This document shows, in pieces, positions 10,129-20,075 of a DNA stretch of 64,000 nucleotides. The number at the start of each line of letters is the position of its first letter. Position 1 is the stretch's first letter. The position numbers were made by a program, and so were the translations under genes. The notes under the pieces are model-generated. The model was given only the letters and a program-made list of their open reading frames with translations, was not told where the DNA came from and did no database searches. The stretch covers positions 1 to 64,000 of the forward strand of contig JADFNG010000005.1 of NCBI GenBank assembly GCA_022563505.1. Reading direction: 5' to 3'. Source of the DNA: Pseudomonadota bacterium (GTDB taxonomy: Bacteria > Pseudomonadota > Gammaproteobacteria > Steroidobacterales > Woeseiaceae).

Positions 10129-10968
10129 TCAAGGCACGATCATTTCAAGGTCGGCACGCCGGCTGGATTGACGGGAAAGGGCGCCGGAGGCGTCAGTAGC
10201 CGACGGTGCCGGGATAGCGAGGGCGGCTTCGAACTGTTTGACAGGCACGCCGTGGTCGGTCATGTATGCAATGACTCTCATGGCGCGTGCCTGTCCCAAT
10301 GCCTGGTTTGCCGCTGCATCGCCGCTACTGTCGGTATGACCTGTGACGCGAATGGTTGTTGCGGGGCAGTCAATGGCGATTTCAATGAGAGCATCGAGCA
10401 GCGGTGCCACATTCTGGCTGAAATCCGCCGTTGATACGGCGAATTCGATCGTGCCACTTTTCTCGGTCATGCTGAATCGTGCCCGGCACAACTCGTCAAA
10501 TGACGTGTTTGAGGCGATGCCGGAGACCTTCGATACCATAGACATGTTTTCCGGCAATACGGATTCAATGCGTTGCAGTGCTGCGGCATATGCGTTTGTC
10601 TGCGTGGTCACGCCCTCGATGCTTATGGCTGAGGCGGTCATGCTGGCTCGTGCAGCATCGGTATGCGCAAGTGCTCGCAGCACCAGATCCGTTATCAGCG
10701 CCCAGCCAGGAGGTGTATGTATCCCGGTATCAAGATCCATGACGATGGTTGTGTCGCCGAAATATCGCTGCGCCGTCCGCCGCAGCATGATTTCGTGAGC
10801 GGTCGAGCTGGCGATTCCCCGGATCCTCAGAGCCTGCGGATTCTTGTCGATCATCAACAGCAGCGGTGAATCGGAGCGATCTGTCATGCTTTCGGCAGCA
10901 TCAACAGACACGGGCATCAGGTGCGATGCCGCGACAATCGTTATGGCGGTGAGAAGCAAGCCACGCAC
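10129..10968 (-). CDS. OmpA-like C-terminal domain protein
   Basis: TTIRVTGHTDSSGDAAANQALGQARAMRVIAYMTDHGV. Confidence 0.8.
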   Translation of the reverse strand: MRGLLLTAITIVAASHLMPVSVDAAESMTDRSDSPLLLMIDKNPQALRIRGIASSTAHEIMLRRTAQRYFGDTTIVMDLDTGIHTPPGWALITDLVLRALAHTDAARASMTASAISIEGVTTQTNAYAAALQRIESVLPENMSMVSKVSGIASNTSFDELCRARFSMTEKSGTIEFAVSTADFSQNVAPLLDALIEIAIDCPATTIRVTGHTDSSGDAAANQALGQARAMRVIAYMTDHGVPVKQFEAALAIPAPSATDASGALSRQSSRRADLEMIVP

Positions 10969-10971
10969 GGA

Positions 10972-11988
10972 CTAGCCAGGATCGTTATTTTTCTGGTGTT
11001 CCAGACTACGGGCCTGACCGACCCAGTCTTCCCGATAGATTCGACTGCGGAAGCCTCTTAATTGTTGCGCAACACGATCTATGTCGAACTCGCTCATTTC
11101 TGCGATCTGGCTAAAACGAAAAATACCAAGACTATTCAAGGTCTTTTCAATGGCCGGTCCGACGCCCCGGATTAATCTCAGGTCGTCGGTCTGCGGGTTG
11201 TCCGCCGCGTCCATCGCCGTTTCACCGACACTCTCGGCTTCTGTAGCATCGATTGCCGCTGCTTGATCGCCATTTACTGCGGCTTCGTGCTGCTCGTCCG
11301 GTGCCGACAGGGAGTGTTCGGCAGTTTCTTCATATTGATCATTGCTGGCATTGAGATCGCCTGCGATCGCATCGCTGCCGACCGACTCGATATGCGCCTG
11401 ATTCGAATCCAACTGGCCTTCTAACTCGCCAATACGCTCTTTTGCCTTGTTTAACTCGAGTTCTATTTCCTGGGCTTCAAGGTCGCGTATTCGAAATCGT
11501 TCAACCAGGGGTGGTACGCGATCCTGCCAGCTTTGCAGTTCACGACTGAGATAAAAAATCTTGTCGTCTTTTTCCTTGATGTTGTTGCTAATATCAGTTA
11601 CGCCATCGGCATTGCTATGGATATTCTCGCGCAGCTTGTCGCGCTGTGCAATGGCAAGGTCCAGCTTGCCGCGAACGTCCTTGAGTTGACGTTGCAGTTC
11701 GTCGCGTCGTTCAAAGGTCTCCTTGAGCGCGTCCGAGAGTTCCTGTGCACGCATCTTGGAGTCCTTATGCGCTGCCTGGTTTTCGCTGATTTGCTCCATC
11801 AAACGCTTGTTTTGTTGCACCAGCCGCTCGTGTTCGGATCTCTGCGCAGCGAGCTGTTCCTGCCACCCCGCATTGATGGCAATTTTCTCTTGCCTGGATC
11901 GGCCGCCTCTTGCCAGCCACCCGAGCACCAGTCCCAGGAGCAGAAAAATTCCCAGCAAGCCGTACTCGATAGCAGTTAAATCAGGCAT
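10972..11988 (-). CDS. Membrane-anchored coiled-coil protein with C-terminal helix-hairpin-helix domain
   Basis: N-terminal TM; long Glu/Arg/Gln coiled coil; DDLRLIRGVGPAIEKTLNSLGIFRFSQIAEM. Confidence 0.75.
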   Translation of the reverse strand: MPDLTAIEYGLLGIFLLLGLVLGWLARGGRSRQEKIAINAGWQEQLAAQRSEHERLVQQNKRLMEQISENQAAHKDSKMRAQELSDALKETFERRDELQRQLKDVRGKLDLAIAQRDKLRENIHSNADGVTDISNNIKEKDDKIFYLSRELQSWQDRVPPLVERFRIRDLEAQEIELELNKAKERIGELEGQLDSNQAHIESVGSDAIAGDLNASNDQYEETAEHSLSAPDEQHEAAVNGDQAAAIDATEAESVGETAMDAADNPQTDDLRLIRGVGPAIEKTLNSLGIFRFSQIAEMSEFDIDRVAQQLRGFRSRIYREDWVGQARSLEHQKNNDPG

Positions 11989-12263
11989 TAGCGGATCCTA
12001 TTCTGGCTTGAGTATTCGCGCAATAAATCTTATAAGGTCATAATTTTACACCAATAACAAGCAGACAGGCATAGTGGGGTCACGGAAATAAAATTCCGCA
12101 TGCAGGATCACGATGATTTGCGTGGGCTGTCCAGTGGACGGTATACAATGCCGGTTCATGAACGATATCGACGAAATTGTTTTCGGTGTGGCGTATCGGC
12201 AGACGGAGTTTGTCGGCGGCCTGCGGTGCTCAACATGCGGCTCGGTGCCGCTGGATGTAGAAA

Positions 12264-12911
12264 TTGTCCCGGCAGCCGCGGCCTGAAGCGCTTTTGATCG
12301 ATGGACCGGCGGGCCACCTGGAGTGCCTGCTTGAGCTGCCGGCTAATGCGGCGCCGCGTGCCGTGGCCGTCGTGTGCCACCCGCATCCAATGCACGGTGG
12401 CACGATGCAAAACAAAGTTGCCCATACTTTGTCCAGGGCCTTCATCGCTCGGGAATTCAGTACGCTGAGATTCAATTTTCGCGGTGTAGGGAAGAGTGAA
12501 GGAGTATTTGACGACGGCGATGGTGAGCTTATGGATGTGTTAGCCGCCGTCGAATTCATGCGTGCGCGTTTCCCCGGCACAGCCGTGTGGCTGGGCGGTT
12601 TTTCGTTCGGTGCCGCGATGGCCGTGCGTGCTGCCGTGGCAACGGACGCCGCAGGTTTGGTGAGCATCGCCCCTGCTGCATCTCGCCTCAGCGGCAACGA
12701 TTCGGTGCCGCCGAGCTGCCCATGGCTTATCGTACAGGGCGAGAATGATGAACTCGTGGATATAGATGACACCATCAAGTGGCTGAACTCGCTGGCGCCG
12801 GGACCGGAGCTATGCGTGTTCCCCGATACCACCCATTTTTTTCATGGCAAGCTGATCAGGTTGCGTGAGGTTGTCATGGCATTTGTGGATCAGCACGAGC
12901 ATCAGCCATAA
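12264..12911 (+). CDS. Alpha/beta hydrolase
   Basis: HPHPMHGGTMQNKV, GVGKSEG and GGFSFGAAMA nucleophile elbow. Confidence 0.85.
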   Translation: MSRQPRPEALLIDGPAGHLECLLELPANAAPRAVAVVCHPHPMHGGTMQNKVAHTLSRAFIAREFSTLRFNFRGVGKSEGVFDDGDGELMDVLAAVEFMRARFPGTAVWLGGFSFGAAMAVRAAVATDAAGLVSIAPAASRLSGNDSVPPSCPWLIVQGENDELVDIDDTIKWLNSLAPGPELCVFPDTTHFFHGKLIRLREVVMAFVDQHEHQP

Positions 12912-12936
12912 AAAAACCGGGCACACCTGGCCCGGC
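12911..12936 (-). terminator. Rho-independent terminator (minus strand)
   Basis: Minus strand CCGGGC-caggtgt-GCCCGG followed by TTTTTTT; just beyond the HU-like remnant. Confidence 0.75.
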
Positions 12937-12964
12937 TTGCCTGTTGCAGTCAGCGATTGCGCGC

Positions 12965-13215
12965 TTAGACCATGTCCTGCAAACCTTTCAGTGCGACCAC
13001 CTTGACGGTTTTTGACGCTGGTTTGGCTTTGAACATCATCTCTTCGCCGGTAAACGGATTGATTCCCTTGCTGGCTTTTCTGGCCGGCTTTTTCACGACG
13101 CGCATCGTCAGCAGGCCCGGATGGTGAACATGCCCGGGGCAACACGTCCGCCAAGATTCTTTTTGATGAGGCCCGAAAGCACATTAAAAACTGCGGCAAC
13201 GGCTCTCACAAGCGA
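12965..13215 (-). pseudogene. HU-family DNA-binding protein remnant (5'-truncated and frameshifted)
   Basis: Minus strand: RAVAAVFNVLSGLIKKNLGGRVAPGMFTI, then a -1 shift near 13114-13121, then PGLLTMRVVKKPARKASKGINPFTGEEMMFKAKPASKTVKVVALKGLQDMV*. Confidence 0.8.
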
Positions 13216-13229
13216 ACATTGCCGCTGTC

Positions 13230-13703
13230 CTAGTCCGAGTAGAATTGTCGTTTGAAACGTACCTCGGAGGTCTTTGTCGCACCTTCGGGAGTCACACTAA
13301 TGTCGAAAATCAGGGTTTCTCGATTAGCTACCGGCGTTTCACCAATATAATAGATGGCCTCCTGCTCTTCGATTTTTCGCATCGTTACCGTTTTCAGCTG
13401 ACCGGTGAGATTCACTGTCTTGACCGTCACGACCGCAGTCACCGCTGTTCCGGTTTCTGCATCAAGGACGGACACGTTGAGCATAGCTCGATTCTTGCTG
13501 CGCACGATCTTGTAGGCACGCGCCACTTCGGGCGGTATGCGGTCTGTGGATAATGCGCTGAAATGCACGACGTGATCGCCGATATTAGCGGATGAGACAC
13601 CGGCCGGTTCGGCCTCCGGAATGCTGGCGGAACTGCCCGGCCCACCGCAGGCAGCAAGCAATGATAGAAATGACAGCGTGATAATAGTTTTTGTGGTCAG
13701 CAT
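13230..13703 (-). CDS. Hypothetical lipoprotein
   Basis: MLTTKTIITLSFLSLLAACGG lipobox. Confidence 0.75.
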   Translation of the reverse strand: MLTTKTIITLSFLSLLAACGGPGSSASIPEAEPAGVSSANIGDHVVHFSALSTDRIPPEVARAYKIVRSKNRAMLNVSVLDAETGTAVTAVVTVKTVNLTGQLKTVTMRKIEEQEAIYYIGETPVANRETLIFDISVTPEGATKTSEVRFKRQFYSD

Positions 13704-13922
13704 GATTCCGGACCCCCGATACGGCTCATTGAACTGTCTAAACTATAACGGATTGTGGCCGCTTGTCCTAACCCGGACAGGATTCGATTGCACGTCGCTG
13801 GCGCAGATCAGGCGTAAGTCCTGTGAATAACCGGGTCCAACCGGGGGTGCCGGTACGCTACAAGCTTTCGCAAGCTGTCTGGCAATGTCAGCAGCGGTCT
13901 GACGTCGCGTCATTGTCCACAG

Positions 13923-14471
13923 TCAGATCGGCAGGGGTTTTAGTGTTTGCAGGTAAATTTCGACCGCCTTCAGAATAACGATGGCAAGAATGGGTGATAC
14001 ATCCAGGCCACCCATCGACGGTAACAGGCGTCGAAACGGTCGCAGCACCGGTTCTGCCATCGATGACGCAATCGCACTGACCGGGTTGTAAGTGTGTGGC
14101 GCCACCCAGCCCAATATGATCTTGATCAGGATGGCGTAGAAAAACAAATTCAGGCTGAGAATGCAGAGATTCAGAAGAGAAGTCACTGCGATGACCAGCG
14201 GGCTTGCCATTGACTGCATGATCAGCAACAAAATGAGTACGACCAGGTACTGGATGGCATAGGTCACAATGACGACGGCTGTATCGAGTCGGCCAACGGA
14301 AGGGATGAAACGCCGTGCCGGGATGATCAGTGGCGAAGTGAGACGCATCACGCCCTGTGCAATCGGGTTTCGAAAGTCTGCTTGTACCAGCGGCAACCAC
14401 AGGCGCAGGAGATAGAGCAGTAAAAAAAGCGACGTAAGTGCTTTGACGATATACAGAAGTGCCAGAGTCAT
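13923..14471 (-). CDS. yggT: YggT family membrane protein
   Basis: Two YGGT repeats; internal ATG at 14471 (MTLALLYIVKALTSLFLLLYLLRL); adjacent to proC. Confidence 0.9.
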   Translation of the reverse strand: MTLALLYIVKALTSLFLLLYLLRLWLPLVQADFRNPIAQGVMRLTSPLIIPARRFIPSVGRLDTAVVIVTYAIQYLVVLILLLIMQSMASPLVIAVTSLLNLCILSLNLFFYAILIKIILGWVAPHTYNPVSAIASSMAEPVLRPFRRLLPSMGGLDVSPILAIVILKAVEIYLQTLKPLPI

Positions 14472-14481
14472 GGGATTCGGA

Positions 14482-15324
14482 TTACCTGTTCGGAGTGCTG
14501 GAGCTGGCTTCTTCGCCCAGCTCGATGGCGCGTTTTCGGGCAGCCTCAATGGCTGCCGCAAAGATACCACGAGCATCGGATTTATCCAGATGCTCGAATG
14601 CGGCTGTAGTCGTGCCCCCGGGTGAGCGCACGCGATCGATCATGGCTGACATGGACTCCGTTTCTGCCGTGGCCAGCGCTGCCGCGCCACGCGCTGTCTC
14701 GACGGCGAGCGTACGCGCGACCTCGGGATTCAAGCCGAATTTAATTGCCGCTTGAATCAGGATGTCGATCAGCAGGTAAAAGTAGGCGGGACCGGTACCC
14801 GACACGGCGGTGACCGCGTCCATCTCGGCTTCATTGCTTAACCAGACGACCTGGCCGACGGCCGACATGATGCGCTCTGCCAGTTCACGGTGCCTGGCAT
14901 GGGTCAATGGATTGGCGAACAGGGCGGATATACCCTGGTCGATCAACGCAGGCTGATTTGGCATGACGCGCACGACGCTCAGGTTGCCACCCAGCCAGCT
15001 ATTGATGTCATCGATTCTGGGTCCGGCGGCAATGGACATGATGAGTGGTCTGGTCGCCTGGACAATATCCTTGAGGTCGGTACAAACCGACCGCAGAATC
15101 TGTGGCTTGACGGCAAATAACAGTACTTCGGCTTCCCTGGCGACGATGGTGTTGTCTTCGCTCACCAGGGCGCCATACAGTTCCTCGCGCAAGCTCGCGC
15201 ACTGCTCGGCTCGGGGCTCGGCGATGAGGACGTCGGTGGCGTGCATGCCCCCGCGCAGCAGACCGCCGGCGATTGCGCGGGCCATATTGCCGCCGCCAAT
15301 AAATCCGACCTTGTGACTAATCAT
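14482..15324 (-). CDS. proC: Pyrroline-5-carboxylate reductase
   Basis: VGFIGGGNMARAIAGGL; VSGTGPAYFYLLIDILIQAA; SPGGTTTAAFEHLD. Confidence 0.95.
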   Translation of the reverse strand: MISHKVGFIGGGNMARAIAGGLLRGGMHATDVLIAEPRAEQCASLREELYGALVSEDNTIVAREAEVLLFAVKPQILRSVCTDLKDIVQATRPLIMSIAAGPRIDDINSWLGGNLSVVRVMPNQPALIDQGISALFANPLTHARHRELAERIMSAVGQVVWLSNEAEMDAVTAVSGTGPAYFYLLIDILIQAAIKFGLNPEVARTLAVETARGAAALATAETESMSAMIDRVRSPGGTTTAAFEHLDKSDARGIFAAAIEAARKRAIELGEEASSSTPNR

Positions 15325-15357
15325 GTGTTCTCCCAAAAACCTTAATGCAGCGGACGG

Positions 15358-16041
15358 CTATTCGCGTTTGCCGAACAATGCAGTGCCAATGCGCACGATC
15401 GTGGCCCCTTCGTGGATCGCAGCAGCATAGTCGGCCGTCATGCCCATCGATAGCGTATCAAGATTGAGCCCGGATTTCGTCAACGCCTCAAGTTCCTTTC
15501 TGAGTTTGGCGAAGGGTTTGCGCTGCTCCTCGAGGGTCTCCTGAACGGCCGGTATGCACATGAGTCCGCGCAGTCGCAGCCTGGGCAAAGGCGCGATTGC
15601 GTGTGCGAGCTCCGCGAGATCTTCCACCATCACGCCGGACTTGCCCTCTTCACGGTCAATGTTGACCTGGATGCAGATATTCAGGTCGTCGGCATAGTAA
15701 GGCCGCTGCCGGCTAAGACGCTGTGCAATTTTCAGGCGATCGACCGTATGAACCCAATGAAAATGTTCGGCAACAGGCCGGCTTTTATTGGCCTGCAAAT
15801 GGCCGATGAAGTGCCAGATGATGTCGTTATTCGCGGTCTCCTCGATTTTCGCAAGGCCTTCCTGGACGAAGTTTTCGCCGAAATCGCGCTGTCCGGCCGC
15901 CAGGGCTTCAAGGATCGCCTCGAGCGGTTTTCGCTTGCTCACGGCCAACAGGCATACCGACTTGGCGGGACGCCCCGCGTCCAGCGCCGCATTGGCGAGC
16001 AAATCCTGAATAATTCGAAAGTTTTCCGTGACTCTTATCAC
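15358..16041 (-). CDS. yggS: YggS family PLP homeostasis protein
   Basis: LLAVSKRKP, FGENFVQEG, WHFIGHLQANKSR, SMGMTADYAAAIHEGATIVRIGTALFG. Confidence 0.95.
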   Translation of the reverse strand: MIRVTENFRIIQDLLANAALDAGRPAKSVCLLAVSKRKPLEAILEALAAGQRDFGENFVQEGLAKIEETANNDIIWHFIGHLQANKSRPVAEHFHWVHTVDRLKIAQRLSRQRPYYADDLNICIQVNIDREEGKSGVMVEDLAELAHAIAPLPRLRLRGLMCIPAVQETLEEQRKPFAKLRKELEALTKSGLNLDTLSMGMTADYAAAIHEGATIVRIGTALFGKRE

Positions 16042-16127
16042 GTTTTGCTCGCATTGCTTCGCTATACTAGGCAGCCAGAGGGTCCAAGTTATGGTAAGTC
16101 AGGCCATTTACATCCAGAGGAATAAAC

Positions 16128-17168
16128 ATGGCAGTTGATGTTGCTCAACTATTGTCATTTTCGGTGAAGAACAACGCGTCTGACCTGCACCTGTCTGCCG
16201 GTGTTCCACCTATGATCCGCGTTGATGGTGACATCAAACGCATCAACATGCCCGCGCTGACGCATAAAGATGTCAATAGCATGGTGTACGACATCATGAA
16301 TGACAAGCAGCGCAAAGACTATGAAGAGTTCCTGGAAACCGATTTTTCCTTCGAGATTCCGAAACTGGCTCGTTTTCGCGTCAATGCATTTAACCAGAAT
16401 CGTGGTTCGGCCGCCGTGTTCAGAACCATTCCGTCCGAGATCCTGTCGCTTGACGATTTGGGCGCGCCACAAATTTTCAAAGATCTTGCAATGTATCCGC
16501 GCGGGATCGTGCTGGTTACCGGGCCGACCGGATCCGGCAAGTCGACGACGCTGGCGGCGATGGTCGATTACATCAACGATCACAAGCCGGATCATATTCT
16601 GACCATTGAGGACCCGATCGAATTCGTTCACGAAAGCAAGAAGTCGCTCATCAATCAGCGCGAAGTTCACCGTGACACGCTGGGCTTCAATGAGGCCTTG
16701 CGGTCGGCGTTGCGCGAAGATCCGGACGTGATCCTGGTGGGTGAGTTGCGCGATCTTGAGACCATTCGCCTGGCGTTGACGGCCGCGGAAACGGGTCACC
16801 TGGTGTTTGGAACCCTGCATACCAGTTCCGCTGCGAAAACGATCGATCGCATCGTCGATGTATTTCCTGCTGCGGAAAAAGAAATGGTGCGTGCAATGTT
16901 ATCTGAGTCGCTGCGCGCAGTGATCTCGCAGACGCTGCTCAAGAAAGTCGGTGGTGGCCGAATCGCCGCGCACGAGATCATGATCGGGACGCCGGCAATC
17001 CGGAACCTGATTCGCGAAGGCAAGATTGCGCAGATGTATTCAGCTATCCAGACAGGTCAGGCGTCCGGTATGCAGACGCTGGACCAAAACCTGAGCGAGC
17101 TGATGAAGAAGGGTCTCATCAATAAGGAAGAGGCGCGCTACCGTGCGACCAATAAAGAAAATTTCTAG
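16128..17168 (+). CDS. pilT: Type IV pilus retraction ATPase PilT
   Basis: GPTGSGKSTTLAAMVD Walker A; IEDPIEFVH; HLVFGTLHTSSAAKTIDRIVDVFP. Confidence 0.95.
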   Translation: MAVDVAQLLSFSVKNNASDLHLSAGVPPMIRVDGDIKRINMPALTHKDVNSMVYDIMNDKQRKDYEEFLETDFSFEIPKLARFRVNAFNQNRGSAAVFRTIPSEILSLDDLGAPQIFKDLAMYPRGIVLVTGPTGSGKSTTLAAMVDYINDHKPDHILTIEDPIEFVHESKKSLINQREVHRDTLGFNEALRSALREDPDVILVGELRDLETIRLALTAAETGHLVFGTLHTSSAAKTIDRIVDVFPAAEKEMVRAMLSESLRAVISQTLLKKVGGGRIAAHEIMIGTPAIRNLIREGKIAQMYSAIQTGQASGMQTLDQNLSELMKKGLINKEEARYRATNKENF

Positions 17169-17214
17169 GTGTGTCCGGCAGGATGCCGGTCATGTGGTGG
17201 CAGGAGAGTAGGCA

Positions 17215-18372
17215 ATGGAACGCGAACAAGCGGTACGACTGACACAGAATCTGTTGAAAAAGATGGTCGAGAAGGACGGTTCCGACCTGTTTCTCACTTG
17301 TGGTTTCCCGCCGGCAATCAAGGTCGACGGTCAGATACATAAAGCCACGGATACAGCGCTGACAGCTGAACAGTCAGCGATGATGGTTCGTTCGATCATG
17401 AACGACAAACAAATCAAAGAGTTTGATGCAACGAAGGAATGCAATTTCGCGATCAGCCCGCAAGGCATCGGGCGATTTCGCGTAAGCGCATTCATTCAGC
17501 AGGGGCTCGTAGGGGCTGTCCTGCGTACGATTACGACCGAGATCCCGACGCTGAATGGGCTCGAATTGCCGCCGATCCTGAAAGATGTCGTCATGAACAA
17601 ACGAGGTCTGGTGATTGTCGTCGGTGGCACGGGGTCGGGGAAGTCAACGACAATGGCCGCCATGATCGGTCACCGGAATGCCAATTCGAAAGGCCATATC
17701 ATTTCGATCGAAGACCCAATCGAGTATGTCCACCCTCACCAGGGTTGCGTCATTACACAGCGAGAAGTGGGTGTCGATACGGAGTCCTGGTACGCTGCTT
17801 TGAAAAATACGCTGCGCCAGGCACCGGACGTCATCGTCATCGGTGAAATTCGCGACCGGGAGACGATGGAGTATGGTATTCAATTTGCTGAAACCGGTCA
17901 CCTGTGTCTCGCTACGCTGCATGCCAATAGTGCCAACCAGGCCCTGGATCGCATTATTAACTTCTTCTCGGAAGAGCGCCGCCAGCAATTGTTGATGGAC
18001 CTGTCGCTCAATTGCAAGGCCATCGTTTCGCAGCGCCTGATTCTCAGGGAAGGAGGCGTAGGTCGGGTCGCAGCGATGGAGATCATGTTGAATTCGCCGT
18101 TAATTGCAGATCTGATATTCAAGGGCGACGTCGCCATGATCAAGGAAATCATGGCGAAGTCGACGCGACTCGGGATGCAAACATTTGATCAGTCGTTGTT
18201 CACCCTGTACGAGGATTCGATGATTTCGTACGATGATGCGATGCGTAATGCAGACTCCAAAAATGAATTACGCCTGAAAATCAAGCTGCAGAGCAAGCGC
18301 GATTCGTCGCTCGACATAGAACAGGGTAAGACCCTGAACATCCTGGAAGAGGACACTGCCCAGACTTTCTGA
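17215..18372 (+). CDS. pilU: Type IV pilus retraction ATPase PilU
   Basis: GGTGSGKSTTMAAMIGHRN; SIEDPIEYVHPHQGCVITQREVGVDT; PilU-like C-terminal extension. Confidence 0.93.
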   Translation: MEREQAVRLTQNLLKKMVEKDGSDLFLTCGFPPAIKVDGQIHKATDTALTAEQSAMMVRSIMNDKQIKEFDATKECNFAISPQGIGRFRVSAFIQQGLVGAVLRTITTEIPTLNGLELPPILKDVVMNKRGLVIVVGGTGSGKSTTMAAMIGHRNANSKGHIISIEDPIEYVHPHQGCVITQREVGVDTESWYAALKNTLRQAPDVIVIGEIRDRETMEYGIQFAETGHLCLATLHANSANQALDRIINFFSEERRQQLLMDLSLNCKAIVSQRLILREGGVGRVAAMEIMLNSPLIADLIFKGDVAMIKEIMAKSTRLGMQTFDQSLFTLYEDSMISYDDAMRNADSKNELRLKIKLQSKRDSSLDIEQGKTLNILEEDTAQTF

Positions 18373-18393
18373 GATTAACAGCACGGACCCGCT

Positions 18394-19452
18394 ATGAACG
18401 TAAAACCACTGTTTAAATTGATGGTTGAGAAAAAGGCCTCCGACCTTTTTTTCGCACCGTTTACACCCGCAAAGATCAAGATTGACGGCAAGATCATGCC
18501 GGTTAACAAACTCGAAATGACGCCGAAAATGGTTAAACAGGCGGCGATCGAATTAATGGATGAAGACTTGCTTGAAGAGTTCTCTCGTGAACTTGAAGTC
18601 GACTTCGCAATCTCGGAGCCCGGGTTGGGGCGATTTCGCGTAAACGTCTTCCATCAGCGCGGCAACGTTGCCATGGTGTTGCGTTACATCACTGCGGAGA
18701 TGCCGACGCTCGAAGAGCTCGGCATGCCGAAACAGCTGGAAGAACTGGTCATGCTGAAGCGTGGCCTCGTTTTGATGGTTGGCGCCAGCGGCGCCGGCAA
18801 ATCGACAACGCTGGCGGCCATGATCAACCACCGCAACGAGAAAACATCCTCACACATCATTACGATCGAAGACCCGATCGAATTCCTGCACCCGAACAAG
18901 CAGTCGATCGTCAATCAGCGCGAGGTTGGTCTCGATACCAAGAGCTACGCGCGCGCCCTCAAGAGCGCCATGCGGGCCGCACCCGACGTCATTCTGATCG
19001 GCGAGATTCGTGACCGCGAATCAATGCAAAGTGCCATCGATATGGCGGGTACGGGCCATCTGGTTCTGGCGACGCTGCACGCGAATAATGCGCCGGAAAC
19101 ACTGGATCGAATTATCAACATGTTTCCGCAGGCGCAACATCGGCAGGTATTCACGGATCTCGCTCATTATCTGCGTGCCATTATCTCACAACGTCTGGTG
19201 CTTACGAGAACCGGTAAGCGCGTTGCTGCCGTTGAGTTAATGTTGAATACACCGCACATCAAGGAACTGATCATGAAGGGCGAAATTTCCGGCCTGAAAG
19301 AGGCGCTGCAGGACAGCGGCGACCCGGGTGTGCTGGGTTTCGACGAAGCACTACTGAATCTGTACAAGGCAGGAACCATCACCCTTGAAGAGGCAATGAC
19401 GCACGCAGATTCACGTTCGAATCTGGAAGCGAAAGTCAATTTCGGTGGCTGA
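18394..19452 (+). CDS. Third PilT/PilU-family ATPase
   Basis: GASGAGKSTTLAAMINHRN; TIEDPIEFLHPNKQSIVNQREVGLDT; HLVLATLHANNAPETLDRIINMFP; by eye closer to PilU than to PilT. Confidence 0.92.
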   Translation: MNVKPLFKLMVEKKASDLFFAPFTPAKIKIDGKIMPVNKLEMTPKMVKQAAIELMDEDLLEEFSRELEVDFAISEPGLGRFRVNVFHQRGNVAMVLRYITAEMPTLEELGMPKQLEELVMLKRGLVLMVGASGAGKSTTLAAMINHRNEKTSSHIITIEDPIEFLHPNKQSIVNQREVGLDTKSYARALKSAMRAAPDVILIGEIRDRESMQSAIDMAGTGHLVLATLHANNAPETLDRIINMFPQAQHRQVFTDLAHYLRAIISQRLVLTRTGKRVAAVELMLNTPHIKELIMKGEISGLKEALQDSGDPGVLGFDEALLNLYKAGTITLEEAMTHADSRSNLEAKVNFGG

Positions 19453-19565
19453 TTGCCGGCGCTCACTGCGCTTTGGCGAACAGGTAATGCGCAGGGCGGA
19501 ACAAACTGTCGACAATGCACTCTGAGTAAAGCGATACTGAAGCGCTTTTCCAGGGAGATGAATCG

Positions 19566-20075
19566 ATGCTCAAACGTGCTGCACTACTGATTATTCTTAT
19601 TGGCTTGGCCGTTCCGACGGTGGCTGTCGAGACCGGTGCAATTGCACCCGCCTGGATTGGCGTGGATTATTCAGGCGGCGAAGTCGATTTCCCATCCGTC
19701 ATTGATGGCAAGCCGACGGTCGTGGTTTTCTGGGCCACATGGTGTTCCTACTGCAAAGCATTCATGCCCTACCTGAAAGGAATTCAGCGAGATTACGGTG
19801 AGCAGAAAATCAATATTCTCGTCATCAATGCAAAAGAAAGAGGTGCCGGCGACCCTGCCGCCTATGTCGACAAGCTGGGTTTCCCGTTAATTGCGGTTGC
19901 GGATGGTGATGAGATTGCCGACGCCTACGGAATTCGATTTATTCCAGGCCTGCTGATCGTCGATGGGCAGGGTGATCTTGCGTGGCAGCGAGCGTCGACC
20001 GACTTGCCGGCGGGCAAGACCGTCGCCGAGTTATGGGACCAGCAGGTTCGCGAGCAACTGGACCGTCTGCTTTAG
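19566..20075 (+). CDS. TlpA-like thioredoxin-fold protein, exported
   Basis: Signal peptide; VVFWATWCSYCKAFMPYL (WCxxC). Confidence 0.88.
   Translation: MLKRAALLIILIGLAVPTVAVETGAIAPAWIGVDYSGGEVDFPSVIDGKPTVVVFWATWCSYCKAFMPYLKGIQRDYGEQKINILVINAKERGAGDPAAYVDKLGFPLIAVADGDEIADAYGIRFIPGLLIVDGQGDLAWQRASTDLPAGKTVAELWDQQVREQLDRLL

Noticed and set aside
12158-12286. 42-aa ORF MNDIDEIVFGVAYRQTEFVGGLRCSTCGSVPLDVEIVPAAAA
   Set aside because: No clear ribosome-binding site or known family; a CxxC alone is insufficient, and it overlaps the hydrolase start.
12810-13199. 129-aa minus-strand ORF
   Set aside because: Out-of-frame shadow of the HU-like pseudogene and the end of the alpha/beta hydrolase gene; composition is not protein-like.
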